DNA from: Arcicella lustrica
GTDB lineage: Bacteria > Bacteroidota > Bacteroidia > Cytophagales > Spirosomataceae
Reading direction: 5' to 3'
DNA: 64,000 bases
Assembly (NCBI RefSeq): GCF_034930985.1
Contig: NZ_JAYGIM010000007.1
Span: 1 to 64,000 of the forward strand
Positions 25,454 through 33,813 of the stretch are shown in pieces. Under the pieces are notes generated by a model. It worked only from the letters and a program-made list of their open reading frames with translations, did no database searches and was not told the DNA's origin. Position 1 is the first letter of the stretch, and each line of letters opens with the position of its first letter. Both the position numbers and the translations under genes were made by a program.

Positions 25454-27805
25454 TTATTTTAAGTTATTACTAATATTGACCAATAAATAGGAAACCGAAG
25501 TAATTGCCCCCACTAAAGCGATACGCTCACCCGTAGAAAGTTTATGCACATTTTCATTTTGTAGGCTTGGAACAATGATTTCTGCTCCTTGTTCAACTTT
25601 AGGATAAGTATGGAAAAACAGAAAAGTGCGGGTTTTATCAGAAATGCCGTTGGAGTATTTTACATACAATTTTCGTTTGTTGGCTTTGTCTGTAAAACCT
25701 CCCGCTTGTCGGATATAATCTTTTACGTTAAGATGTTGACGAAAAGTAACCGCAACTGGATTCAAGAATTCTCCAGACAATTTTACGGTTTCTATTGCTC
25801 TTGGAATTTCAAGATAATCGCCATTGAGTAACAAAAGGTTGTCCGAACTATTGGGATTTTGTAAAATATAGGCTAAATCTATTGCCAAAACAGAACTGTC
25901 TCGCATAAATTTTGCTCCTTTCGGAAAAGCCTCTTTTTTCAAACCTCCCGCCAAATGAATCAAATCTGTAATGCGTTGAGATTTATCTTTTATCGTATAA
26001 ACGCCAGAAAAATTTACTTCTCCATCTATTCTTACCGATTTTTGAACGGCATAATTTGGCGACTTACGAACGTAAATTCTATCAAAGGCTTGCAATTTGA
26101 ATCCTGAATTTTCAGATAATATTTTTAAATTTCGGTCAATTTTAAAGGTGAAAATTTTCACTTGTTCGGGATTAGTTTTATTTTCTTCAGCATCTAATAT
26201 CCGTCTTGAAAGTTCAATTTCAGTATTACTTGCCGCATCTGTAAAACCTTTAGCGAAAAGGATTAAGTCTTCAATTGTTAATCCTTCTACAAAATCAAAC
26301 ACACCAGTTTTGTTTACTTCTCCGTAAATGCTAATTGTTCTTTTTTCTCGGAGAGAAGGAATATTACTGATTTCGACAATATCTTCTCTTTGTAAAGGAA
26401 TATCTTCAATTTCACCTTTTAGCAATTTACCAACATCAAAAGCAATGATAATGGGTTCGTTATTTTCTTGTTTTCGAGTAATTGTTGCACGATTCAAAAA
26501 GGCTTCTTCTTTCAAACCTTCGGCTTTTTTGATTAATTCTTTTACTGTACTCAGTTCCGTTTCCAAAGCATATTCTCCAGCTCTAAAAACAGCGCCTTTT
26601 ATTTGTACTCTATTTTCGTAGCGATCCAGAATTGCTCCAACCGTATATTTATCGCCATTTTTAGGGATAAAATTCAATACTTCGTTTTCAGTAATGTTGA
26701 AAAGCTTTAAACCTGTTGCCGTATTTCTTTTGAGTGAAATTAAATTGGTATAAGCTTTATCCGTAAATCCGCCAGCGAAACGTAGTATTTCTTTGAGGTT
26801 TTCGGTAGATTTTACTTCAAAAATCATCGGACGTTTTACTTCGCCAGCTATTTCTACTCTTGTTTCATAATCGGCAATTCTGATTACATCTTGGTCTTGT
26901 AATCTGATATTATCTTTTTGGTCGGCACGCAATAAAAAATCATACAAATCAATAATTCTGACGATTTTGTTATTTCTGATGACCCGAATATTTCTAAACG
27001 AACCATTTTCAGAAGGTCCGCCAGACAAGTAAAGTGCATTAAAAACACTTGCCAAAGACGAAATGGTATAAGTGCCAGGGCGATTGACTTCACCCGTAAG
27101 CGTTACTTTAATACTTCTAACATTCGACAAAGTAATTTGGGCTGAAACACCACTTTGCGGAAGATTGATGCCTTGATAAAGTTGGCGAAGATGTTTGATA
27201 ATTCTTTCAGAAGCCGTTTCAATACTTAATCCATTGATGTAAATCGGAGCAAGATTGAGAATCTTTATTGTTCCTTCTGGACTGATTTTTACTTTATAAT
27301 TATCCAGAGCATTTCCGAAAATATCAATGTTTAATTCGTCGTCTGGACCTAATTGATAATTTTTGGGCGTAGCGATGCGTAAATCTGGTTCAAAACTTAA
27401 ATTATTTTGCGTGAAAAGCGATGCTCCGAAAATAGCAAGTTTGGAAGAATGATGTTCGAAAGAATCTTTTTTAACAAAAGGAATTGCCGGTTTAATTATT
27501 TGTCGATTCGTTGAAATTTCTTTTGGAGAATTCGGTTGAAGATTGTTAAAATATTTTTTGGTAAATCTTTCTTGAAGCGTATCAAATTGTGCCGAAGAGT
27601 AACCTTTCAACAACATGGCTTCTTTGATTTGCGATTCGGACATGCCATTTGCCTGAGCTTTCAGAAATAAAGCTTTCAGCTGTTCATCGCTAAAATCATT
27701 GAGTTTCTTTTGCGCTAGAATCTTAGTGCAAAAAATGAAAGAAAAGAAAAAGATGTAGCAAATGTAGGAATAGTACTTCCCACAAGATTTTGTTTGTAGG
27801 CTCAT
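25454..27805 (-). CDS. Wza-like polysaccharide export protein with SLBB repeats
   Basis: 783 residues. A signal segment (YSYICYIFFFSFIFCTKILAQ) is followed by a short helical region, a polysaccharide export (Poly_export) domain (about 145-225, YQLGPDDELNIDIFGNALDNYKVKISPEGTIKI) and a series of about six SLBB domains with the recurring pattern V.I.GEV..PG.Y (VTLTGEVNRPGTYTI, VEIAGEVKRPMIFEV, ISIYGEVNKTGVFDF, VRIDGEVNFSGVYTI, VKLSGEFLNPVAV). It forms the outer-membrane channel for exopolysaccharide. The Wzz-like gene follows immediately; no Wzx, Wzy or glycosyltransferase genes are in the same operon here. Confidence 0.9.
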   Translation of the reverse strand: MSLQTKSCGKYYSYICYIFFFSFIFCTKILAQKKLNDFSDEQLKALFLKAQANGMSESQIKEAMLLKGYSSAQFDTLQERFTKKYFNNLQPNSPKEISTNRQIIKPAIPFVKKDSFEHHSSKLAIFGASLFTQNNLSFEPDLRIATPKNYQLGPDDELNIDIFGNALDNYKVKISPEGTIKILNLAPIYINGLSIETASERIIKHLRQLYQGINLPQSGVSAQITLSNVRSIKVTLTGEVNRPGTYTISSLASVFNALYLSGGPSENGSFRNIRVIRNNKIVRIIDLYDFLLRADQKDNIRLQDQDVIRIADYETRVEIAGEVKRPMIFEVKSTENLKEILRFAGGFTDKAYTNLISLKRNTATGLKLFNITENEVLNFIPKNGDKYTVGAILDRYENRVQIKGAVFRAGEYALETELSTVKELIKKAEGLKEEAFLNRATITRKQENNEPIIIAFDVGKLLKGEIEDIPLQREDIVEISNIPSLREKRTISIYGEVNKTGVFDFVEGLTIEDLILFAKGFTDAASNTEIELSRRILDAEENKTNPEQVKIFTFKIDRNLKILSENSGFKLQAFDRIYVRKSPNYAVQKSVRIDGEVNFSGVYTIKDKSQRITDLIHLAGGLKKEAFPKGAKFMRDSSVLAIDLAYILQNPNSSDNLLLLNGDYLEIPRAIETVKLSGEFLNPVAVTFRQHLNVKDYIRQAGGFTDKANKRKLYVKYSNGISDKTRTFLFFHTYPKVEQGAEIIVPSLQNENVHKLSTGERIALVGAITSVSYLLVNISNNLK

Positions 27806-27848
27806 TGTCGTAACAATTTACAGGTGGATAACTGTCTGATTGATAGAG

Positions 27849-27894
27849 AACTCTTCCTTAAAAATAAGAAATAAAATTATTCAAAGGAAGAGTT
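27849..27894. other. Long-loop inverted repeat between tgt and the export gene
   Basis: AACTCTTCCTT and AAGGAAGAGTT are 24 bp apart in the 109-bp spacer. There is no T-run after the stem in the transcribed direction, so it is a doubtful terminator; it could be a leader structure for the export genes. Confidence 0.35.
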
Positions 27895-27914
27895 TAGCCT
27901 AAATATTTTTTGAT

Positions 27915-29048
27915 TTATAAACGTTGCATCAATTTTACAACCATTGCATCTTTCCAAGTTTTAAAAGTACCAGCAATGATTTGCTCTCTTGCCTGCCCAA
28001 CCAACCACAAGTAAAAACTAAGGTTATGAACACTGGCAATCATTGCTCCTAACATTTCATCTGCTTTCAATAAATGGCGGAGATATGCTTTTGTATAAAA
28101 ATTACTTGCATAACAATTAATGCCTGAGTCGATGGGCGAGAAATCATCTTTCCATTTTTCGTTTCTCATATTAATTGTTCCTTCCGTCGTGAACAACATG
28201 CCATTTCGGGCATTTCTGGTTGGCATTACGCAGTCGAACATATCAATTCCCAAAGCAATACTCTCTAAAATATTAGCAGGAGTACCCACGCCCATCAAGT
28301 AACGTGGTTTATCTTTTGGCAAAATATCCGTTACCATTTCTGTCATTTCGTACATCATTTCGGCAGGTTCGCCTACTGAAAGTCCACCGATGGCATTTCC
28401 TTCACGCTCAAAACTAGCGATTACTTCCGCAGATTTTACTCTTAAATCTTTATAAACACTTCCTTGAACAATCGGGAAAAGTGTTTGGCTGTAACCGTAT
28501 TTTGGTTCGGTACGGTCGAAATGTTCACAACAACGTTTTAGCCAACGGTGCGTCATTTCCATCGATTCACGAGCGTAGCCGTATTCGCAAGGATAAGGAG
28601 TACATTCATCAAAAGCCATGATAATATCTGCACCGATGGTTCTTTGAATGTCCATTACTCCTTCAGGACTAAAGAAATGTTTTGAACCATCTACATGAGA
28701 TTTGAACGTAACGCCTTCTTCTTTAATTTTTCTACCAGTTCCAGCCAAAGAATATACTTGGTAACCGCCAGAATCAGTTAAAATAGGTTTATCCCAACCG
28801 TTGAATTTGTGTAAACCGCCCGCTTTTTCAATAATGTCCAAACCCGGACGCAAGTACAAGTGATAAGTATTTCCCAAGATAATTTGGGCGTGAATATCGT
28901 CTTTGAGTTCACGCTGATGCACAGCTTTTACCGAACCTGCCGTGCCGACAGGCATAAATATAGGAGTTTCTATTTGTCCGTGGTCGGTTTGAAGTACGCC
29001 TGCACGGGCTTTAGAATTGGGGTCATTGTGTTGTATATCGAAAGTCAT
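27915..29048 (-). CDS. tgt: tRNA-guanine transglycosylase
   Basis: A 377-residue TGT, which exchanges guanine-34 for preQ1 in tRNAs with GUN anticodons on the queuosine pathway. It shows the active-site loops: LTDSGGYQVYSL (catalytic Asp), IMAFDECTPYP, GLSVGEPAEMMYEMTE and VMPTRNARNGMLFT. The tRNA-Asn(GTT) gene in this window would be a substrate. The zinc-site segment is degenerate: where the usual pattern is C-x-C-x2-C, this reads GINCYAS, keeping one Cys, while the later His (ASVHNLSFY) is kept. Divergent from the GT2 gene. Confidence 0.95.
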   Translation of the reverse strand: MTFDIQHNDPNSKARAGVLQTDHGQIETPIFMPVGTAGSVKAVHQRELKDDIHAQIILGNTYHLYLRPGLDIIEKAGGLHKFNGWDKPILTDSGGYQVYSLAGTGRKIKEEGVTFKSHVDGSKHFFSPEGVMDIQRTIGADIIMAFDECTPYPCEYGYARESMEMTHRWLKRCCEHFDRTEPKYGYSQTLFPIVQGSVYKDLRVKSAEVIASFEREGNAIGGLSVGEPAEMMYEMTEMVTDILPKDKPRYLMGVGTPANILESIALGIDMFDCVMPTRNARNGMLFTTEGTINMRNEKWKDDFSPIDSGINCYASNFYTKAYLRHLLKADEMLGAMIASVHNLSFYLWLVGQAREQIIAGTFKTWKDAMVVKLMQRL

Positions 29049-29187
29049 TTGCTGAACAAAAAGGATTTTAAGACCAAGAAAAGGGATATGTTATCCTTTC
29101 TGAATTTATTTTTACGGAAATCTTACAAAATTACGAGTTTTATCAACAAATCTTTCTTCTTTTACCGATAGCCTTTAGGCTTTTACT

Positions 29188-29195
29188 TATCTTTG
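29188..29195 (+). promoter_or_regulatory. Promoter -7 element of the glycosyltransferase gene
   Basis: TATCTTTG is a full TAnnTTTG match. It overlaps the first TTG of the open frame (29193), so translation must start downstream of that codon. Confidence 0.55.
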
Positions 29196-30353
29196 CACTC
29201 CCAAAAGATTAACCAACTGATATTTAATACCTTGATACCCTTTCTATTTAGCATATACATATTTTCTGTTGGTCTTCAACTGTTTTTTATTTTATTCGTT
29301 TTCGCCAAAGTCAACAGACATGAAAGTCCGATTCAGGAAGAAATAACTTCAGAAGGCGTTTCAGTAATTGTTTGTGCATGGAATGAATTAGAAAATTTAA
29401 AAGAGTTGATTCCATTATTAGATGAACAAGATTATCCAAATTTTGAAGTAATCATTATGGACGACCGCTCTTGGGACGGCACGCATGAGTACTTAATGAA
29501 AGAATGTTCGGCATTTCAACAAGTAAGATTTATACAAATAGAAAAAACACCAGCACATCTTTCAGCCAAAAAATATGCTTTGACTTTAGGCATAAAATCA
29601 GCGAAATACGATGTTATTTTATTGACAGATGCCGATTGTCGCCCGCAAAGTAAAGAATGGATAAAAGGAATGGCAGAATGTTTATTGCCAGAAAAACAAA
29701 TCGTTTTGGGCTTTTCTCCTTATTATACAGAAAGCTCATTGTTGAATAAATTGATTCGCTACGAAACCTTTATTACGGCATTACAATACTTTTCACTAGC
29801 CATAAAAGGACAGCCATATATGGGTGTAGGTAGAAATTTGATGTACCGAAAATCATTATTTCTTGAAAACAAAGGTTTTGCAAAACATACAAATATTGTA
29901 GGAGGCGACGACGATTTGTTTATGAATGATGTAGCAACTGCGGAAAATACAACAGTTTGTTTGAATCCAGATACTTTTATGTATTCTGTACCAAAGAGTA
30001 CTTGGGAAGCATGGTATCGTCAGAAAACAAGACATTTATCGGTCAGTAAATATTACCGTTTTGAAAACAAATTAATCTTAGGAAGTTTGGCTTCCACCCA
30101 AATATTTTCTTGGATTTTATTGTTTGTATTAATTCCTTTTACGCTTCAAACAGTACTTTTATATGCAGTTTTGGGTGTTTTTGCCCTAAGATTAATCGCT
30201 CAGTGGATAGTTTTTGCAAAAGCCAATCAGCGTTTTGATAATATTTTTAAATCAGCAACACTCCCACTTTGGGATTTTATATTTACACTTTACTTTTTGA
30301 TTATGGGCGTAAATAATCTGATTCCCAGAAAGAAAAAAATGAGATGGAAATAA
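29193..30353 (+). CDS. Family 2 glycosyltransferase, membrane-anchored
   Basis: Up to 386 residues. An N-terminal membrane helix (FLFSIYIFSVGLQLFFILFVFA) precedes a GT-A domain with EGVSVIVCAWNELENLKELIPLL, VIIMDDRSWDGT, LLTDADCRP (DxD-like), VGGDDDLF and WYRQKTRHLS (QxxRW-like). Two or three C-terminal helices follow. The architecture is that of processive-type GT2 enzymes making polysaccharide or lipid-linked glycans at the inner membrane. No ATG exists near the 5' end; because the promoter covers the first TTG, the TTG at 29232 is a plausible start (373 residues). Confidence 0.8.
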   Translation: MHSQKINQLIFNTLIPFLFSIYIFSVGLQLFFILFVFAKVNRHESPIQEEITSEGVSVIVCAWNELENLKELIPLLDEQDYPNFEVIIMDDRSWDGTHEYLMKECSAFQQVRFIQIEKTPAHLSAKKYALTLGIKSAKYDVILLTDADCRPQSKEWIKGMAECLLPEKQIVLGFSPYYTESSLLNKLIRYETFITALQYFSLAIKGQPYMGVGRNLMYRKSLFLENKGFAKHTNIVGGDDDLFMNDVATAENTTVCLNPDTFMYSVPKSTWEAWYRQKTRHLSVSKYYRFENKLILGSLASTQIFSWILLFVLIPFTLQTVLLYAVLGVFALRLIAQWIVFAKANQRFDNIFKSATLPLWDFIFTLYFLIMGVNNLIPRKKKMRWK

Positions 30354-30463
30354 AGGAGTTTTTGAATGATGAGTTTGGAGTGCAGAATGACAGAATAATC
30401 ATAACCTCACTCCCGATCCCTCTCCTATTGACAGTGGAGCTTTGGGAGCGAAAATCTGCAAAT

Positions 30464-30499
30464 AATTCACAATTCAAAACTCACTCAATCACAATTAAT
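30464..30499 (+). repeat. Dispersed leader repeat before rsmG
   Basis: ATTCACAATTCAAAACTCAC followed by TCAATCACAATTA, ending 9 bp before the ATG at 30509. It matches the leader blocks at 19505-19531 and 62541-62565. Confidence 0.5.
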
Positions 30500-30508
30500 A
30501 AAAAGAAC

Positions 30509-31144
30509 ATGACAAACAACCATACATTAATAGAAAAGTATTTTCCACAACTTACTGAAAAGCAAAAACAACAATTTGCACAGTTAGGAGAATTATATGC
30601 ACACTGGAATGCGCAAATCAATTTGATTTCAAGAACGGATATGGATAACCTTTATGAAAAACATATTTTGCATTCATTAGGCATAGCGAAGGTCGTTAAC
30701 TTCAAAGATTTTACTGAGATTTTGGATGTTGGCACAGGAGGAGGTTTTCCGGGAATCCCATTAGCAATCATGTTTCCGCATTGCCAATTTCACTTAGTTG
30801 ATAGCATTGGGAAGAAAATCAAAGTAGTAAACGAAGTAGCCAATGCCTTAGGTTTGGAGAACGTAAAAGCAGAACAAATCAGAGCCGAACAAATTGATGG
30901 AGAATATGATTTTATCGTAAGCCGTGCAGTTACTCGTCTTTTACCATTTTACGGTTGGGTGAAAGGAAAAGTAAACATCAACAATTACAATAAACTGAAG
31001 AATGGCATTTTGTATCTAAAAGGAGGAGATATGAAAGAAGAATTGAAGGAATTAGGCAAAAAAACAAGAACCTTTGAACTTTCAGACTATTTTGAGGAAG
31101 AGTTTTTCGAAACAAAGATGGTTGTTCACGTTCCGATGAGTTAA
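30509..31144 (+). CDS. rsmG: 16S rRNA (guanine527-N7)-methyltransferase RsmG
   Basis: 211 residues from the ATG at 30509; the frame stays open further upstream but that part (30344-30508) overlaps the GT2 gene end and does not look like RsmG. The SAM-binding motif ILDVGTGGGFPGIPLAIMFP, LVDSIGKKIKVV and DFIVSRAVTRL are characteristic. It methylates G527 of 16S rRNA. The family start (LIEKYFPQLTEKQKQQFAQLGELYAHWNAQINLISR) supports the chosen Met. Confidence 0.93.
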   Translation: MTNNHTLIEKYFPQLTEKQKQQFAQLGELYAHWNAQINLISRTDMDNLYEKHILHSLGIAKVVNFKDFTEILDVGTGGGFPGIPLAIMFPHCQFHLVDSIGKKIKVVNEVANALGLENVKAEQIRAEQIDGEYDFIVSRAVTRLLPFYGWVKGKVNINNYNKLKNGILYLKGGDMKEELKELGKKTRTFELSDYFEEEFFETKMVVHVPMS

Positions 31145-31256
31145 AAAGGGCTTTTCAAAAGCAAAAAAGTGTAAAAAAATATCATTTGTAATATTCTGAA
31201 AATCAAGGAATAAACATTTTTCTTTAAAATTTTGATATTTTTTTCATGGAAAAGAC

Positions 31257-31287
31257 TTGCATGATATGCAAAAACAGACTACTTTTG
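31257..31287 (+). promoter_or_regulatory. tRNA-Asn promoter
   Basis: TTGC (31257-31260), exactly 19 bp, then TACTTTTG (31280-31287): the Bacteroidota housekeeping sigma consensus TTTG-N19-TAnnTTTG, placed 18 bp before the tRNA. Confidence 0.8.
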
Positions 31288-31305
31288 CATCACGATTAAC
31301 AACAA

Positions 31306-31379
31306 TCCTTCTTAGCTCAGCCGGTTAGAGCACATGACTGTTAATCATGGGGTCCCTGGTTCGAGCCCAGGAGAGGGAG
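31306..31379 (+). tRNA. tRNA-Asn (GTT)
   Basis: A full cloverleaf: acceptor TCCTTCT pairs with AGAGGGA (one G-T), D-arm AGCTCAGCCGGTTAGAGC, anticodon stem CATGA/TCATG with loop CTGTTAA (anticodon GTT), T-arm CCTGG-TTCGAGC-CCAGG, discriminator G. CCA is not fully encoded (GCAA follows). The 3' end from 31368 on is the integration core of the mobile element, so the last 12 bases of the present gene come from the recombined attL. Confidence 0.97.
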
Positions 31380-31382
31380 CAA
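31368..31382. repeat. attL core
   Basis: CAGGAGAGGGAGCAA, running from the T-stem through the acceptor 3' strand of tRNA-Asn. Identical to 48593-48607. Confidence 0.85.
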
Positions 31383-31402
31383 TTAACGAAAATAAGTCAT
31401 TT

Positions 31403-31430
31403 AAAGCCACTATCAAGTGGCTTTTTTTTT
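31403..31430 (+). terminator. Replacement tRNA terminator carried by the element
   Basis: AAAGCCACT/AGTGGCTTT stem followed by T9, 24 bp after the tRNA. The original tRNA terminator (48606-48640) has been pushed beyond attR, so this hairpin restores termination. Confidence 0.8.
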
Positions 31431-31493
31431 GCCCTCTACTCAATCCACACTTATTTATTTTTACAACCTCTTAATTAACATAAGAGTAGAAAA

Positions 31494-31530
31494 AGGTACT
31501 TGAAAAGGTACTGAAAGGTAATTAGGTACT
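31494..31530. promoter_or_regulatory. Integrase arm-type site candidates, left
   Basis: AGGTACT at 31494, 31506 and 31524, with a variant AGGTAAT at 31516. The first two are 12 bp apart. The same heptamer recurs at the right end with the same 12-bp step, as expected for arm sites of a tyrosine recombinase. Confidence 0.5.
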
Positions 31531-31574
31531 TTGCCTAATTGCTAACAATCTACTGCTATGTTGCAAAAAAAAGA

Positions 31575-32732
31575 ATGCTATTTTCTATCAAGTTCAGACT
31601 ACGAACACAAAACCACAACCCCACAACAAATTTAACCCCCATCTATTGTAGAATTACCGTTAATGGTGAAACAGCCCCAGACATTTTCACGGGTGTTCGA
31701 TGCAACCCAAATCTATGGAGCGTTACAAAACAATTAATTACAGGACATTCAAAAGAAGTAAAAGAAGACAACAATTCATTAGAAAATATCCGAACGGATT
31801 TAAAGAACTTAATCAACTTCAAAGATGAGAACGACACCGCAATTACAATAAGAAACAAGTACATTAAAAAGGACATTCCACCGCCAACCTTAACACAAAT
31901 TTTCGAAAGATACATTGTTGAATGCAAAGAAAAATTGAATGATACAGAGTACGCACTTGAAAAGAAAACGATTGAAAAATGGTATTATTCGTTAGACCAT
32001 TTGAAGGAATTTGTAGGAGAAAACAGAAAGCTATCTAGTATAAAAAATGGCTTTGAAGAGGACTATTACACGTTTTTGATAAAAAAAGGTACTATGAAAA
32101 ACGACCATGCGGTAAGGAATGTTAGCTATCTTAAATCATCGTTAGACTATGCCGTTAAGCTAAAATATTTAGAAAGTAACCCTATCTCTTGCGAACAGTT
32201 TCGGAAAGACCCAGATAAAGACATTGTATATTTAATGCCTGAAATGTTAGCGAAAATTGAGGTAATGAAGTGTGAGCCAATTTTTCAAGAATCTGTTGAT
32301 TTGTTCTTATTTATTTGCTATACGTCGATGGATAATAATGAGTTGAAAGTTTTCGATTATAAGCAGCATATTGTAGGGGATGCAATTATTATAAGGCGTG
32401 GAAAGTCTAAAAGATTTGGGTCAAAACAAATAATACCAATATTACCAAAGACCCGTAAAATGCTAGAGAAATATAATTACAAACTCCCCATACACCACAC
32501 TTACACGCTAAACCGTTATTTGGATGTGATAGAAAAATCATTGGGATTGCCTTATAATTTAACTACTAAGGTTGGCAGAAAAACGGCGGGAATGTTCTTT
32601 TTAATTAACGATGTGCCTATTGAAATTGTAAGCCGTATTTTAGGACATAAATCCGTTAAGACCACCCAGCGACATTATGCGGATATTTTGAACGCAAAGA
32701 CGGTACTTGATAAAACCAAACATTTGATGTAA
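31575..32732 (+). CDS. Tyrosine recombinase/integrase (IntDOT-like)
   Basis: 385 residues from the ATG at 31575 (the longer TTG start at 31539 gives an implausible N-terminus). Arm-binding domain (residues 1-90, FRLRTQNHNPTTNLTPIYCRITVNGE), SAM-like core-binding domain (about 105-205, LTQIFERYIVECKEKL) and catalytic domain (210-375). Catalytic residues: the first Arg is missing (YTSMDNNEL has Asp253 where TGLR is usual), Lys277 is present, the HxxR box reads KVGR (Lys332, Arg335), then GHK (His358) and nucleophile Tyr368. Bacteroidota IntDOT-type enzymes also lack the first Arg. It integrates the element at tRNA-Asn, right beside attL. Confidence 0.9.
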   Translation: MLFSIKFRLRTQNHNPTTNLTPIYCRITVNGETAPDIFTGVRCNPNLWSVTKQLITGHSKEVKEDNNSLENIRTDLKNLINFKDENDTAITIRNKYIKKDIPPPTLTQIFERYIVECKEKLNDTEYALEKKTIEKWYYSLDHLKEFVGENRKLSSIKNGFEEDYYTFLIKKGTMKNDHAVRNVSYLKSSLDYAVKLKYLESNPISCEQFRKDPDKDIVYLMPEMLAKIEVMKCEPIFQESVDLFLFICYTSMDNNELKVFDYKQHIVGDAIIIRRGKSKRFGSKQIIPILPKTRKMLEKYNYKLPIHHTYTLNRYLDVIEKSLGLPYNLTTKVGRKTAGMFFLINDVPIEIVSRILGHKSVKTTQRHYADILNAKTVLDKTKHLM

Positions 32733-32791
32733 AATACAACCAATAACGTATTTTTGTGAGATTCTAAAATTTAACATAAAACAATACTACA

Positions 32792-33232
32792 ATGAAAAAG
32801 CTAATCATTTTGATTTTTATTCTACAAGCTTGCACAACTCAAAAAGCGGTGCAAATTGATACAAAAACAAAAATATTATTCTTTCTTAAACACTCTGATT
32901 CTGACAATTATATGAATAAAGCTAAATTGAAAAACTGGGAAACTTCTTTAAGAAAGAATTTCAAAAATTTAGAGATTGTAGCAAAACCATACAATGTTGA
33001 AAGTTCACTAAGTTTCAAAGAACAATTAGACGTTAGGAAACAGCAAAACAACGTGAAGTATATTTTTACTTATGAGTTTATCCGCTCTAATAAACCATCT
33101 CAAAACAGATACGTTTTTGTATTGTTAGATTCAGAAAACAGAATCATCCAAGACAAAGTATATCACAATAAAATAGTAATGAGTATAAGCGAAGTAACAA
33201 GAGATTTTAAATCTTTGTCAACGCTCAAATAA
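32792..33232 (+). CDS. Small lipoprotein of unknown function (possible lysogenic cargo)
   Basis: 146 residues with a lipoprotein signal (MKKLIILIFILQAC, Cys14). The mature part is a mixed alpha/beta domain (KILFFLKHSDSDNYMNKAKLKNWETSLRKNF, VKYIFTYEFI, NRYVFVLLDSENRIIQDKVY). No family recognised. It is on the plus strand behind the integrase, opposite to the late block, and has its own strong terminator, which is typical of moron genes expressed in the lysogen; that role is inferred. Confidence 0.6.
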   Translation: MKKLIILIFILQACTTQKAVQIDTKTKILFFLKHSDSDNYMNKAKLKNWETSLRKNFKNLEIVAKPYNVESSLSFKEQLDVRKQQNNVKYIFTYEFIRSNKPSQNRYVFVLLDSENRIIQDKVYHNKIVMSISEVTRDFKSLSTLK

Positions 33233-33254
33233 ATACGATACTTCAGCACCAAAA

Positions 33255-33282
33255 AAAAGCCCGTTCGATTGAACGGGCTTTT
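33255..33282. terminator. Bidirectional terminator between lipoprotein and late block
   Basis: AAAAGCCCGTTC-gatt-GAACGGGCTTTT, a perfect 12-bp stem between convergent genes (33232 plus, 33304 minus). Confidence 0.9.
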
Positions 33283-33303
33283 GTAATTCACAACAATACT
33301 AAA

Positions 33304-33807
33304 TCAAATAATATTTTTCAATCTGAGTAAAACCGAAAATCCCAACAGTGTACCGATTGCGATAAGTATCAACAATAACCGCTCTGATTTCTTTTTACTT
33401 TCTTCAATTTTATTCTGTAAGCTAAGATTGAGTTTTACACCATCTAACATTACTTTATTCGTTTCCTGTAATCTTATTGATAGTAATTCAACCTTTGCAG
33501 TATTTTCTTTGACTACAGTATCAACCCGAACGGTTTTGATATAGATTGTTTTGCTATCAGGGCAACGTAATGTTTTTTGTTGTTCTGGACAATCAAGCAA
33601 GATGCCTTTTTCAATCGTGGTATCTTTCCTTACAATGGTAATCCCTTCAATGTATTGTGAATGAATAGGAAAAGTGTCCGCACATTTTTGGGCAAATTCC
33701 CCAGGCGAATTTTTGTAATATTCGTCCGCTATTTTTCGGGCTTTCTTTTCAGAAATACACCCTAACATTAATACAAATGTTAGGGTGTAAAGTATTGGGC
33801 GGTTCAT
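33304..33807 (-). CDS. u-spanin-like lipoprotein with C-terminal membrane helix
   Basis: 167 residues. Lipobox LMLGC gives a lipidated Cys17; residues 60-140 are a periplasmic region ending in a predicted coiled coil (ELLSIRLQETNKVMLDGVKLNLSLQNKIEESKKKSE); a hydrophobic helix (RLLLILIAIGTLLGFSVLLRL) is at the C-terminus. A lipidated N-terminus plus a C-terminal inner-membrane anchor is the topology of unimolecular spanins, which fuse inner and outer membrane in lysis. It is the last gene of the late block. Alternatively, a virion membrane protein. Confidence 0.55.
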   Translation of the reverse strand: MNRPILYTLTFVLMLGCISEKKARKIADEYYKNSPGEFAQKCADTFPIHSQYIEGITIVRKDTTIEKGILLDCPEQQKTLRCPDSKTIYIKTVRVDTVVKENTAKVELLSIRLQETNKVMLDGVKLNLSLQNKIEESKKKSERLLLILIAIGTLLGFSVLLRLKNII

Positions 33808-33813
33808 AAATGA

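Noticed and set aside
30344..30508. N-terminal extension of RsmG
   Set aside because: It overlaps the end of the GT2 gene, contains the leader repeat and does not match the family, whose N-terminus begins at the ATG at 30509.
31643..31927. Reverse ORF inside the integrase gene
   Set aside because: Antisense shadow; the integrase domains on the plus strand are unambiguous.
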